13,557 nucleotides of DNA from assembly GCA_026390195.1 (NCBI GenBank), contig JAPLGK010000109.1, positions 1 through 13,557 of the forward strand, written 5' to 3'. The stretch is from Caldisericota bacterium. Lineage in GTDB: Bacteria > Caldisericota > Caldisericia > Cryosericales > Cryosericaceae. The notes beneath the pieces were generated by a model. It saw only the letters and a program-made list of their open reading frames with translations, was not told where the DNA came from and did not search any database. Made by a program: the position numbers and the translations under genes. Shown here piece by piece: positions 1-6,718 of this stretch (position 1 is the first letter of the stretch; each line of letters starts with the position of its first letter).

Positions 1-52
1 CCCGCACGGCATCCTTACGCGCTGCGTTGTCCATCACGCGTGGCGCATCGCT

Positions 53-1042
53 TCACCAGGCTACGGTGTTGTGAAAGACGCCCACACGGAAGCGGTCAGC
101 CTCGGTAAGCATGCCGATGAGGCGCCCCACTGCCCAGTCGGCGGCCTCCCACTTGGCACCCTCCATGGAGCCAGAGTGATCGACCAGAACGGTCAGCTCA
201 CGTGGAATCAGTTGCTGCTCGCGGGAAGGTGGCATCACCAGAGCCAGGAACGGCGTGCGGCCCTCACGGTGCGCAGTGAACGCGGACAACGTCGTCCGCT
301 GTGCGTCACCCGCAGGCTGCCAGGTGATGACGGCGTCGCAGTCAGGCAGGACGTCTCCGCCCTCAAAGCGTGCATGCAGCTCGGTGCCATCGCGTGTCAG
401 CGACAGCCCATGGGTGGGACTGGCAACACCGGACGCGTCGAACACGGTAACGTCCAGGGACGCCCGGTAGCCGGGGTCCGCGGCCTGTGCCAGAGGGCGT
501 GTGTTGTGGGCCGTGGGCGGCTCGTCCCCCCAGGTATAGCGCACGGGAACGGTGAGCGGAATGCGCAGGGACCAGCCTGAGCCTTCGATGCGGGCAAGCT
601 GAACAAACGCGGTCTCGACCCTCACCTCCTGGTCGGGCTTGATGCCGGCAACGCGCAGGGTGAAGACGTCCGCCGCCTCACGGGTCACCAGGGCAGCCTG
701 ACGCCGGTCCTTCTTGGCGTCCTCGTAGTCTTTCTCGGCCTGAGTGCGCGGTTCCAGGACAGCCTGGATCTCCACGTCGCCAAAGCGCACGCTGACACCG
801 GTGACTGCTGCGTCGCCCGGCAGGGGAAAGCGGTATGCAGCCTCGATGACCCTGCTGCACTGCTGCTTCGTGTAGCTGAACACGTGCACCACCTGCATGC
901 CCGCGACCGGGCCAGTGACCTCGCCGGTGATCTCGACACGCCGCATCGGCACGAACGCCATCGCCTGCGCATCCTTGCCAAGTACCTCCAGCATCGCCAC
1001 GCCGGCTTCGGGCGCGTTCTCTACGTATGAACTGTTGAACAT
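53..1042 (-). CDS. VIT and von Willebrand factor A domain protein, cut by an in-frame TGA and by the window edge
   Basis: The 329-residue frame has a VIT (vault/inter-alpha-trypsin inhibitor) domain at about residues 31-160, with the typical stretch ending in EKDYEDAKK. A linker follows, then the start of a VWA domain from about residue 282. The MIDAS metal-site motif DHSGS lies at residues 288-292. VWA domains of this type are normally much longer, but the frame stops at TGA (bases 53-55) about 45 residues in. The same frame then stays open to the window edge and reads SDAPRVMDNAARKDAVR, which looks like VWA continuation. The gene is therefore either interrupted by a nonsense mutation or carries a sequence error. 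The ATG start has AAGGAGG eight bases upstream. It begins three bases after the XRE gene's stop, so the two are probably cotranscribed. No signal peptide is visible. Bacterial VIT-VWA proteins probably mediate metal-dependent protein contacts, but their role is poorly defined. Confidence 0.85.
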   Translation of the reverse strand: MFNSSYVENAPEAGVAMLEVLGKDAQAMAFVPMRRVEITGEVTGPVAGMQVVHVFSYTKQQCSRVIEAAYRFPLPGDAAVTGVSVRFGDVEIQAVLEPRTQAEKDYEDAKKDRRQAALVTREAADVFTLRVAGIKPDQEVRVETAFVQLARIEGSGWSLRIPLTVPVRYTWGDEPPTAHNTRPLAQAADPGYRASLDVTVFDASGVASPTHGLSLTRDGTELHARFEGGDVLPDCDAVITWQPAGDAQRTTLSAFTAHREGRTPFLALVMPPSREQQLIPRELTVLVDHSGSMEGAKWEAADWAVGRLIGMLTEADRFRVGVFHNTVAW

Positions 1043-1045
1043 GTG

Positions 1046-1492
1046 TTATCCCTCCTTGGGACTATCGTGGTACTCCAGCTCCAATTCAACCAACCGCATC
1101 AACTTCTCGATCGTGCGCTCCGGCAGTTTGGCCGTGAGCGACCACATCAGGGCCTTGCGCGGGTCGCGCAGGTCCTCCAGCTGAGCCCGCAGGCTCGACG
1201 TTTCGTCAGCGCCCTGTGGCGTAGCGGCCCGAAGTCCCGCAGGAGCGAATCTCTTTGCTTGCTCTTCCACGAGGACAGGCTCCTGCAGCACACCCGCCCG
1301 CGTGAACACCTCCGCCTGCGGCAGGCCGAACACGCCCGCAATGTGCCGCAGCATGCTCAGCGTCAACCGCCGCTCGCCCCCAACAAGCCGTGAGACCAAG
1401 CTGGCAGAAATACCCAGCCGCTGGGCCAGCTCGACCTGCGCGAGTGACGTCTGTTCCATCAGCCATTGCAGAAACCGTGCCTGTTCGTCCAT
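1046..1492 (-). CDS. XRE-family helix-turn-helix transcriptional regulator
   Basis: The 148-residue protein has an N-terminal XRE/Cro-type HTH at about residues 6-60 (helices around AQVELAQRLG and SASLVSRLVGG). A roughly 85-residue C-terminal region of unknown fold follows, ending in charged helices. I chose ATG at 1492 because GAGGAG lies about seven bases upstream. An in-frame ATG at 1513 and the longer open frame lack a Shine-Dalgarno sequence and would run into the promoter. A perfect inverted repeat flanks the -10 box (see operator), which is what one expects of an autorepressor. The ribosome site of the downstream VIT/VWA gene lies inside the last codons of this gene, so the pair forms one operon and this protein probably controls it. 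No toxin partner is adjacent, so an antitoxin role has no support. The HTH assignment is secure; the target is inferred. Confidence 0.88.
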   Translation of the reverse strand: MDEQARFLQWLMEQTSLAQVELAQRLGISASLVSRLVGGERRLTLSMLRHIAGVFGLPQAEVFTRAGVLQEPVLVEEQAKRFAPAGLRAATPQGADETSSLRAQLEDLRDPRKALMWSLTAKLPERTIEKLMRLVELELEYHDSPKEG

Positions 1493-1510
1493 GGTGCATC
1501 TCCTCGTTGC

Positions 1511-1550
1511 CATCTTGGCACGTATAGTATACCACAGAATTGCCAAGATG
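1511..1550. promoter_or_regulatory. Putative operator: perfect 10-bp inverted repeat around the XRE promoter
   Basis: CATCTTGGCA (1511-1520) is matched by its exact reverse complement TGCCAAGATG (1541-1550), with a 20-bp spacer. One arm touches the -35 box and spacer, the other covers the expected transcription start, and the -10 box lies between them. The arms are about three helical turns apart, so two dimers or a looped complex could block RNA polymerase. A smaller palindrome GTATAgTATAC (1522-1532) covers the -10. The position fits autorepression by the adjacent XRE protein, which is an inference. Confidence 0.6.
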
Positions 1551-1554
1551 TCAT
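1526..1554 (-). promoter_or_regulatory. Promoter of the XRE - VIT/VWA operon
   Basis: On the minus strand a -35 box ATGACA (bases 1554-1549, 5/6 to consensus) is followed by a 17-bp spacer and a -10 box TATACT (1531-1526, 5/6). TG one base before the -10 makes it an extended -10. Transcription should start near 1519, about 27 bases before the chosen ATG. This supports the start at 1492. Confidence 0.7.
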
Positions 1555-1631
1555 CACATAGCGCCAAATGATTGTCAGTAGCTACCCTTGCGGCGTCTGT
1601 TCGGTCTTCACAATGTGTCGTACGCGGGTGG

Positions 1632-1678
1632 GGACTCCCGACGTATTACAGGTGCCAGGAGTCCGGGGAACGTCGGGA
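1632..1678 (+). promoter_or_regulatory. Two mutually exclusive stems in the leader of the small lipoprotein gene
   Basis: GGACTCC (1632-1638) pairs with GGAGTCC (1658-1664). TCCCGACGT (1636-1644) pairs with ACGTCGGGA (1670-1678). The two stems share bases 1636-1638, so both cannot form fully together. They end about 12 bases before the AAGGAG of the lipoprotein gene. This could be an RNA switch or a protein site, or chance in GC-rich DNA. No known riboswitch class is recognised. Confidence 0.3.
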
Positions 1679-1704
1679 CGAGCTTGGTGCAAGGAGATGG
1701 CACC

Positions 1705-1863
1705 GTGAAGAAGATACTTCTCGCGCTCTTGATCGTCATGATGCTGGCTGGGTTCGCTGGATGCGCGGCGCAGTCTGCCGCGGCACCAGGCGTCGGCACC
1801 ACACCGACCACCACGTGGACCGCGTCACGCGACGCGACGACAAGCGCCACGCCACAGGGATGA
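1705..1863 (+). CDS. Small secreted lipoprotein (52 residues)
   Basis: Reading from GTG at 1705, the product starts with KK, then a hydrophobic core LLALLIVMMLAGFAG, then Cys at about residue 20. This is a type II signal peptide with lipobox F-A-G-C. The predicted mature part is only about 33 residues and is rich in Ala, Thr and Ser, a flexible tether-like composition with no recognised domain. The start is set by AAGGAG at 1691-1696, eight bases upstream. The open frame reaches back to 1588 but has no ribosome site there, and an earlier start would bury the signal sequence. It is divergent from the XRE operon and convergent with the ABC operon. The function is unknown. It may be a small envelope lipoprotein, or the remnant of a longer one cut at TGA 1861. 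Confidence 0.6.
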   Translation: MKKILLALLIVMMLAGFAGCAAQSAAAPGVGTTPTTTWTASRDATTSATPQG

Positions 1864-1885
1864 AATGACACGAGGGCGAGACTGG

Positions 1886-1905
1886 ATTCCTGCCTTCGCG
1901 GGAAT
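1886..1905 (+). repeat. dRS3-like dispersed repeat, copy 1
   Basis: ATTCCT, core GCCTTCGC, then GGGAAT match the pattern ATTCCC-N8-GGGAAT known from Neisseria dRS3 elements, with one mismatch. Flanking TGG and TG bases are shared with the copy at 6844. It directly abuts the long hairpin that starts at 1906. Confidence 0.55.
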
Positions 1906-1948
1906 GTCGTCACCAACCCCGGCCTCCATGGCCGGGGTTGGTGACGAC
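1906..1948. terminator. Perfect 19-bp hairpin between convergent genes, probable bidirectional terminator
   Basis: GTCGTCACCAACCCCGGCC (1906-1924), loop TCCAT, and the exact reverse complement at 1930-1948 form a very stable stem. It lies 42 bases after the lipoprotein stop and 27 bases after the ABC stop on the other strand. The placement suits termination for both genes. Neither side has a clear U-tract, so it is not a textbook intrinsic terminator and may be an inserted palindromic element joined to the dRS3-like repeat. Confidence 0.5.
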
Positions 1949-1975
1949 GTATACCCGATCAACCGTTTGGTGAAC

Positions 1976-4318
1976 TCAGACAGCCCCCTCGGCAACTGCG
2001 GCGCCAGTGAACTGGCTGTTGTAGAGATCGGCGTAGAATCCGCCCTTTGCGAGCAGCTCTTTGTGGCTGCCCTGTTCGACGATCGAACCATGGTTCATGA
2101 CAAGGATGTGGTGCGCATCTCTGATAGTCGAGAGACGGTGGGCAATGACGAAACTGGTTCTGCCGGTCATCAGGCGTCCCATTGCCTTCTGGATGAGGAC
2201 TTCCGTTCTGGTATCGACACTGCTTGTGGCCTCGTCGAGAATGAGGACGCTCGGATTTGCCAGGACCACACGAGCGATGGTCAGCAGCTGCTTCTGACCA
2301 GCTGAGATATTCGAGGCCTCTTCGTTGAGGACGGTGTCGTATCCTTCGGGCAGACTTCTGATGAAGTGATCGGCGTGCGCAGCCTTGGCAGCAGCTACGA
2401 TCTCCTCCTCGGTAGCATCGTCGCGTCCATAGGCAATGTTCTCCCGGATCGTGCCGTTGAACAACCACGTGTCCTGAAGGACCATGCCGAACATCGTGCG
2501 CAGGCTCCCACGACGCATCGTCCGGATGTCGACACCATCGAACGTGATCGCACCGTCCTGGATGTCATAGAAACGCATGAGCAGATTGACGAGGGTCGTC
2601 TTGCCTGCCCCGGTCGGACCAACGATGGCGATGGTGTCGCCTTGCTTGACGTCAAGATTCATGTCCCTGATCAGGGGTTCGGTCACCCGGTAGTTGAATC
2701 CGACATGATCGAACTTGATGGCGCCGCGAGGCTGAGTAAGGACAACCGCATTCTCGGCGTCCGGCTTCTCCTCGGGTTCGTCGAGAATGCCGAAGACGCG
2801 CTCCGCACAAGCCATGGTGGATTGGATGACGTTTGCAATGCTGGCCGTCTGAACAATCGGCATCGAGAAGGACCTTGAATACTGGATGAACGCGGTGATG
2901 TCGCCAAGGTTGAGGAGATTCCTAGTGACATAGACACCCCCGATGACCGCGATAAAGACATAGCCCAGGTTGCTGATGAAGTTCATCAGCGGGAACATGA
3001 TGCCCGACATGAACTGAGCTTTCCACCCGGCCTGGTACAGGTCATCGTTGACGGCCTTGAAGGTGGCGATGGCGTCCTGCTCGTGGCCAAACGCCTTGAC
3101 GACACTGTGGCCGGTGTACATCTCTTCGGCATGGCTCGTCAGGCGGCCAAGATGTACTTGTTGCGCAGTATAGAATTTCTGCGATTTTCGTGCAATGAGT
3201 GACGTCGCGAGGATATAGAGTGGCAGCGTGGCCAGCGCAACCAGCGTCAGCCTCCCGCTGATTGTGAGCATCATGTAGATGTACCCGAGGATCTGAAACA
3301 CGGACACGATGAGCTGCGTGAGACTCTGCTGAAGTGTCGTCGAAATCGTGTCCATGTCGTTGGTCATGCGACTCAGTATTTCACCGTTTGAGTGCATGTC
3401 ATAGTAGCGGAGGGGCAGCAACGCAAACTTGTTGTCGAGCTCCCTGCGCATAGCGTAGGTCGTCTTCTGGGCGACGTCCGACATGATGTACTGCATGATG
3501 AAGGTCAGCAGTGCGCTGAGCACGTAGAGAAACAGGAGGTAGAGCAGGGTCTTGCCAATCGCCGGCAACGGGATGGTGCCGCCGTTGTCTCTGATGTCGG
3601 CGATACCCTTGTCGAGGTCCGTCTGTGAGACATTGATCGTCTTTGACTCGCCAGTCATCGGCAGTGTCTTGCCGAGATCGATGATGGTCTGGACGGTGTC
3701 GGCCTTCTTGTTGTTGTCCGTGACGCTGCTGATGAGAGGCAGTGCAACAAACTCCTGCATTGCCGTGAGCTGCGCCGGCGTCAGCTTTGCCGCATCGAGG
3801 AGACTCTTCTCCACCGTGCTTCTCGCGGTGTCTGCAGCTGTTGCCTGAGCAGTAGCAAGTGCTGCAGTGTATCCTGATATGCTCTCCAGTGGCACACCCG
3901 GGAACTTCGCCCCAAACTGCTGATCGACCCCTTGTTTGGCAGCCGCCTGGGCCTGCGTTACAGCCGCATCCTCGGCACTCTGCATCTGCTGCAACACCTT
4001 CTGTATCTGAGGAACGCCCTGTTCCTGGGCCTTGGAGATTTCGCTCACCATGCTCTTTGCCACAAACCCGTTCATAAGCTGGTTCACAGCATTTCCACTG
4101 ATCTTGGGCGCGTACACGGCAAACGCGGTGCTCGCGATGGCCAGCACAAAGACGGCCATCAGCTTGCCGGTTTGCGGCTTGAGATAGCGTACGAGACGTT
4201 TCAGGGTGCCCCGGAAATCCTTGGGCTTCTCCACGGCTCCGCGCATGCCACTGCCGGGACCTCCACCGCCCATGGGTCCGCGCATCGTAACCGGTTGTTC
4301 TCTCCTAGTATCACTCAT
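1976..4318 (-). CDS. ABC exporter half-transporter, catalytic subunit with a large extracytoplasmic insertion
   Basis: This 780-residue protein fuses a type I exporter membrane domain to an ATPase domain. A Gly/Met-rich cytoplasmic tail (residues about 14-25) precedes TM1 (about 52-70). About 185 mostly polar, Ala/Gln/Asp-rich residues then intervene before TM2 (about 257-279). Four more membrane segments follow, near 336-353, 357-376, 437-462 and 473-495. The ATPase has Walker A GPTGAGKT (567-574), Q-loop Q615, a modified signature ISAGQ (671-675), Walker B with catalytic Glu696 (ILDEATSSVD) and H-loop His727. This arm is catalytically competent. GAGGAGG lies seven bases before the ATG, inside the end of the preceding gene, and ATG overlaps that gene's TGA as ATGA, so translation is coupled. 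It resembles the YfiC/TM288-type partner of heterodimeric multidrug exporters. The substrate is unknown; a drug or lipid is an inference. Confidence 0.92.
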   Translation of the reverse strand: MSDTRREQPVTMRGPMGGGGPGSGMRGAVEKPKDFRGTLKRLVRYLKPQTGKLMAVFVLAIASTAFAVYAPKISGNAVNQLMNGFVAKSMVSEISKAQEQGVPQIQKVLQQMQSAEDAAVTQAQAAAKQGVDQQFGAKFPGVPLESISGYTAALATAQATAADTARSTVEKSLLDAAKLTPAQLTAMQEFVALPLISSVTDNNKKADTVQTIIDLGKTLPMTGESKTINVSQTDLDKGIADIRDNGGTIPLPAIGKTLLYLLFLYVLSALLTFIMQYIMSDVAQKTTYAMRRELDNKFALLPLRYYDMHSNGEILSRMTNDMDTISTTLQQSLTQLIVSVFQILGYIYMMLTISGRLTLVALATLPLYILATSLIARKSQKFYTAQQVHLGRLTSHAEEMYTGHSVVKAFGHEQDAIATFKAVNDDLYQAGWKAQFMSGIMFPLMNFISNLGYVFIAVIGGVYVTRNLLNLGDITAFIQYSRSFSMPIVQTASIANVIQSTMACAERVFGILDEPEEKPDAENAVVLTQPRGAIKFDHVGFNYRVTEPLIRDMNLDVKQGDTIAIVGPTGAGKTTLVNLLMRFYDIQDGAITFDGVDIRTMRRGSLRTMFGMVLQDTWLFNGTIRENIAYGRDDATEEEIVAAAKAAHADHFIRSLPEGYDTVLNEEASNISAGQKQLLTIARVVLANPSVLILDEATSSVDTRTEVLIQKAMGRLMTGRTSFVIAHRLSTIRDAHHILVMNHGSIVEQGSHKELLAKGGFYADLYNSQFTGAAVAEGAV

Positions 4319-6051
4319 GCCAATTCCTCCTCGGAGAGCTGCGAGTAAACGATCTCGCGGTAGACCTCGCAGGTTTTCATCAACTCCTGATGAGTCCCGA
4401 GACCAGCGATCCTTCCTTCATCCAGCACAATGATACGGTCGGCATTCATGATACTGCCCACTCTCTGGGCGACGATGATAACCGTCGCATCATGAGTTTC
4501 TTTCTTGAGAGCTGCTCTGAGGTTGGCATCCGTTTTGAAGTCGAGCGCCGAAAAACTGTCGTCAAAGATGTAGATTTCCGGCCTTCGGACAAGAGCGCGA
4601 GCCATGGCAAGACGCTGCTTCTGACCTCCTGAAAGGTTCAGGCCGCCTTCTGAAAGCATTGTCGTGTATCCATCCGGCATGCTTTCGACGAACTCGGTCG
4701 CCTGCGCCACCTTGGCTGCATATGCTACCTCCTCGTCCGACGCATCCTTCTTGCCGTAACGGATGTTGTCGGCTACTGTACCCGTGAACAGGACGGCCTT
4801 CTGAGGCACGAAGCCGATCCTGCCTCTGAGGTCCTCCTGCGAAAGCTCCCGTACATCCACGCCATCGACCAAGACCTTGCCGCTGTCCACGTCGTAGAAG
4901 CGTGGGATCAGGCTGACCAGCGTGGACTTGCCACTGCCAGTGCTGCCAATGATGGCCGTCGTCTCGCCGGGATTTGCGTCGAACGTGATGTTGCTGAGAG
5001 CAGGCTCTTCGCCGCCATCGTAGCTGAATGTCACGTCCTGGAATGTCACGTGGCCCCTTTCTGCGCCAGCCTGCCTTGTCTCAGCCGCGTCAGCGATCTC
5101 CGGTTGTGTCTCCATCACGGCCATGATTCGGTCGCTTGCCGCCACACTACGTGGCAACTGGATGAACATGACCGTCAGCATGATCAGCGCTACCATAATC
5201 TGAAGAGCATACTGCATGAATGCAAGCATCGGGCCCAGAGTCAGATTCCCGGTGTTGATGCGCGCGCTGCCGAACCAGAGAATTGCCACGATGACGGCGT
5301 TCAACAGCAGCATCATCGTTGGCATGAGCACTGCCATGATGCGATTGACCTTTATGTAGGTATTGGTGACGTCGGCGTTGGCTCGCTCAAAACGAACCTT
5401 TTCGTGATCTACCCGGTTGAACGCGCGGATGACACGGATGCCCGTGAGATTCTCGCGTACGACCTTGGTGATCTTGTCGATTTCTGCCTGGACGAGACCG
5501 AACAGCGGCACAACAAGCCTGGTCACGACAAACATCACGGCTGCAACGACTGGCAGGGCGACATACAGGATCCGCGTCAGCTGAGGGTCCGCCGAATAGG
5601 CGAGTATTGCGGCGCCGACACTTGTGAAGAGGGCGTTTGCGAGCATAGTAAGAAAGAAGATCGTGCTGGTCTGAATCTGGACAATATCGTTCGTTGTCCT
5701 CGTGAGAAGCGTCGAAGCGCCAAATCTATCGAATTCGTGCAGTGAGAAGTTCTCGACGTGGGCAAATAGCCGGTTGCGCACGATCCTGCCCAATCCTATG
5801 GACGTCCGGGCAGCCATCAGACTTGCAAGTATTGCACAGATCCCGCCCGCGCTGGCAATCAGCAACATGTAGCCGCCTTCCTTCCAGATGTAGGCGATAT
5901 CGCCTGTAATGATGCCGTTATCAATGATATTCGCCATCAGCTTAGGCAGCTCAAGGTTTGCCATGACCTGGAGGTATGTGAGGGCCACGACTCCAATGAT
6001 AAGCAGGATGAACGGTTTCAGATTTCGGTATAGTTTGAACAGATTACGCAC
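4315..6051 (-). CDS. ABC exporter half-transporter, degenerate-site subunit
   Basis: This 578-residue half-transporter has six membrane helices in about residues 1-300 (for example 13-30, 61-80 and 161-183) and a C-terminal ATPase domain. Walker A is GSTGSGKS (369-376), the Q-loop glutamine is Q417 and the signature is canonical LSGGQ (473-477). Walker B reads IYIFDDSFSALD, with Asp498 replacing the catalytic Glu, and the H-loop His is replaced by Gln529 (IVAQR). These changes mark the degenerate subunit of heterodimeric exporters of the TM287/288 and YfiB/YfiC type. The start is GTG at 6051, preceded by GAGGTG. It follows the TetR stop by 15 bases and overlaps the next ABC gene by ATGA. It is expected to pair with the 780-residue subunit in the membrane and export drugs, lipids or peptides. 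Substrate not predictable from sequence. Confidence 0.93.
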   Translation of the reverse strand: MRNLFKLYRNLKPFILLIIGVVALTYLQVMANLELPKLMANIIDNGIITGDIAYIWKEGGYMLLIASAGGICAILASLMAARTSIGLGRIVRNRLFAHVENFSLHEFDRFGASTLLTRTTNDIVQIQTSTIFFLTMLANALFTSVGAAILAYSADPQLTRILYVALPVVAAVMFVVTRLVVPLFGLVQAEIDKITKVVRENLTGIRVIRAFNRVDHEKVRFERANADVTNTYIKVNRIMAVLMPTMMLLLNAVIVAILWFGSARINTGNLTLGPMLAFMQYALQIMVALIMLTVMFIQLPRSVAASDRIMAVMETQPEIADAAETRQAGAERGHVTFQDVTFSYDGGEEPALSNITFDANPGETTAIIGSTGSGKSTLVSLIPRFYDVDSGKVLVDGVDVRELSQEDLRGRIGFVPQKAVLFTGTVADNIRYGKKDASDEEVAYAAKVAQATEFVESMPDGYTTMLSEGGLNLSGGQKQRLAMARALVRRPEIYIFDDSFSALDFKTDANLRAALKKETHDATVIIVAQRVGSIMNADRIIVLDEGRIAGLGTHQELMKTCEVYREIVYSQLSEEELA

Positions 6052-6066
6052 GGTACCACCTCAATG

Positions 6067-6681
6067 TCAGGTTGTTGTCTGCGATGCAGGCTGGAATATT
6101 CGCATGAGTATTTCGGGGTCAGGCATTGTGTCTATGGTTCCGGAGACTTTCAGTGAAGCAAGTCCAAGGATTGCTGAAAAAAACGTCGTGACAAGCTCTG
6201 CAGGATCTCCCTGCGCTATCTGGCCCTTGTGCTGTCCCTCTTCGATCACGTGGACCAGCATGTCGAACGGTCTCTCCGAACCATGCGGGTGCTCGATTGC
6301 AGCAATGGGATATACACCGCTCGTCATGGCCTCCATCATAAGGACGAAGTAATATCCTGCCGATTGATGCTGCCCAACGCTCTTGAAGATTCGCGCGACC
6401 AGAGCTCGCATCTTGTCGATCGGCTCGATACTGTCTGCTCTTACCTGTTCAATCACACGTCTCGACGAATCGACTGCATCCCTGATCAGTTCGGCGTAGA
6501 TCTCATCCTTCGATTGGAAGTAGTGGTACATGAGCCCGTAACTTATTCCCGCTTCCGTCGCGATGTCGCTCATTTTGGCGGCCGCGAAGCCCTTGTGTAT
6601 GAAAACCTTCAGGGCAGAAGAGAGGATCTGCTTCTGTCTGTCATCCTTGATCTGCAAGTTTGCTTCTTCACTGCGAGGCAT
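6067..6681 (-). CDS. TetR/AcrR-family regulator of the ABC exporter operon
   Basis: The 204-residue protein has an N-terminal TetR HTH at about residues 15-62. The recognition region is MSDIATEAGISYGLMYHYF, followed by the typical SKDEIYAELI. The C-terminal helical half (about 75-200) is the variable ligand-binding and dimerisation domain. ATG at 6681 is preceded by a full AAAGGAGGT about 10-12 bases upstream. The gene is first in a three-gene operon with the two ABC half-transporters, the common arrangement of a local repressor induced by the exported compound. A palindrome at 6703-6718, just upstream of its ribosome site, is the likely operator, which implies autoregulation and control of the exporter. 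The ligand is unknown. The family call is secure; the regulatory logic is inferred from position. Confidence 0.92.
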   Translation of the reverse strand: MPRSEEANLQIKDDRQKQILSSALKVFIHKGFAAAKMSDIATEAGISYGLMYHYFQSKDEIYAELIRDAVDSSRRVIEQVRADSIEPIDKMRALVARIFKSVGQHQSAGYYFVLMMEAMTSGVYPIAAIEHPHGSERPFDMLVHVIEEGQHKGQIAQGDPAELVTTFFSAILGLASLKVSGTIDTMPDPEILMRIFQPASQTTT

Positions 6682-6702
6682 GATCGAACCGACCTCCTTT
6701 GA

Positions 6703-6718
6703 TTGACTTGTCAGTCAA
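6703..6718. promoter_or_regulatory. Putative TetR operator
   Basis: TTGACTTGTCAGTCAA has 6-bp perfect arms around a 4-bp centre. It lies 21 bases before the TetR start codon and next to its Shine-Dalgarno sequence. Short palindromes of this form are typical TetR-family sites. The matching promoter is weak to the eye (possible TTGTTT and TACACT boxes further upstream), so I do not annotate it separately. Confidence 0.6.

Noticed and set aside
53..55. TGA in the VIT/VWA gene as selenocysteine or a recoded codon
   Set aside because: Both ABC genes and the TetR gene end in TGA, the site follows Trp in a VWA domain with no redox context, and the sequence for a downstream SECIS is cut by the window.
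4325..4340. Same 13-base string CTCTCCGAGGAGG before the 780-residue ABC gene and before the gene starting at 12980
   Set aside because: The string is mostly a Shine-Dalgarno sequence, and in the first case it also encodes the C terminus of the upstream protein; shared ancestry is not needed.
5050..5745. 231-codon plus-strand open frame opposite the smaller ABC gene
   Set aside because: It lies wholly antisense to a conserved transporter and its His/Asp/Arg-rich product has no recognisable motif.
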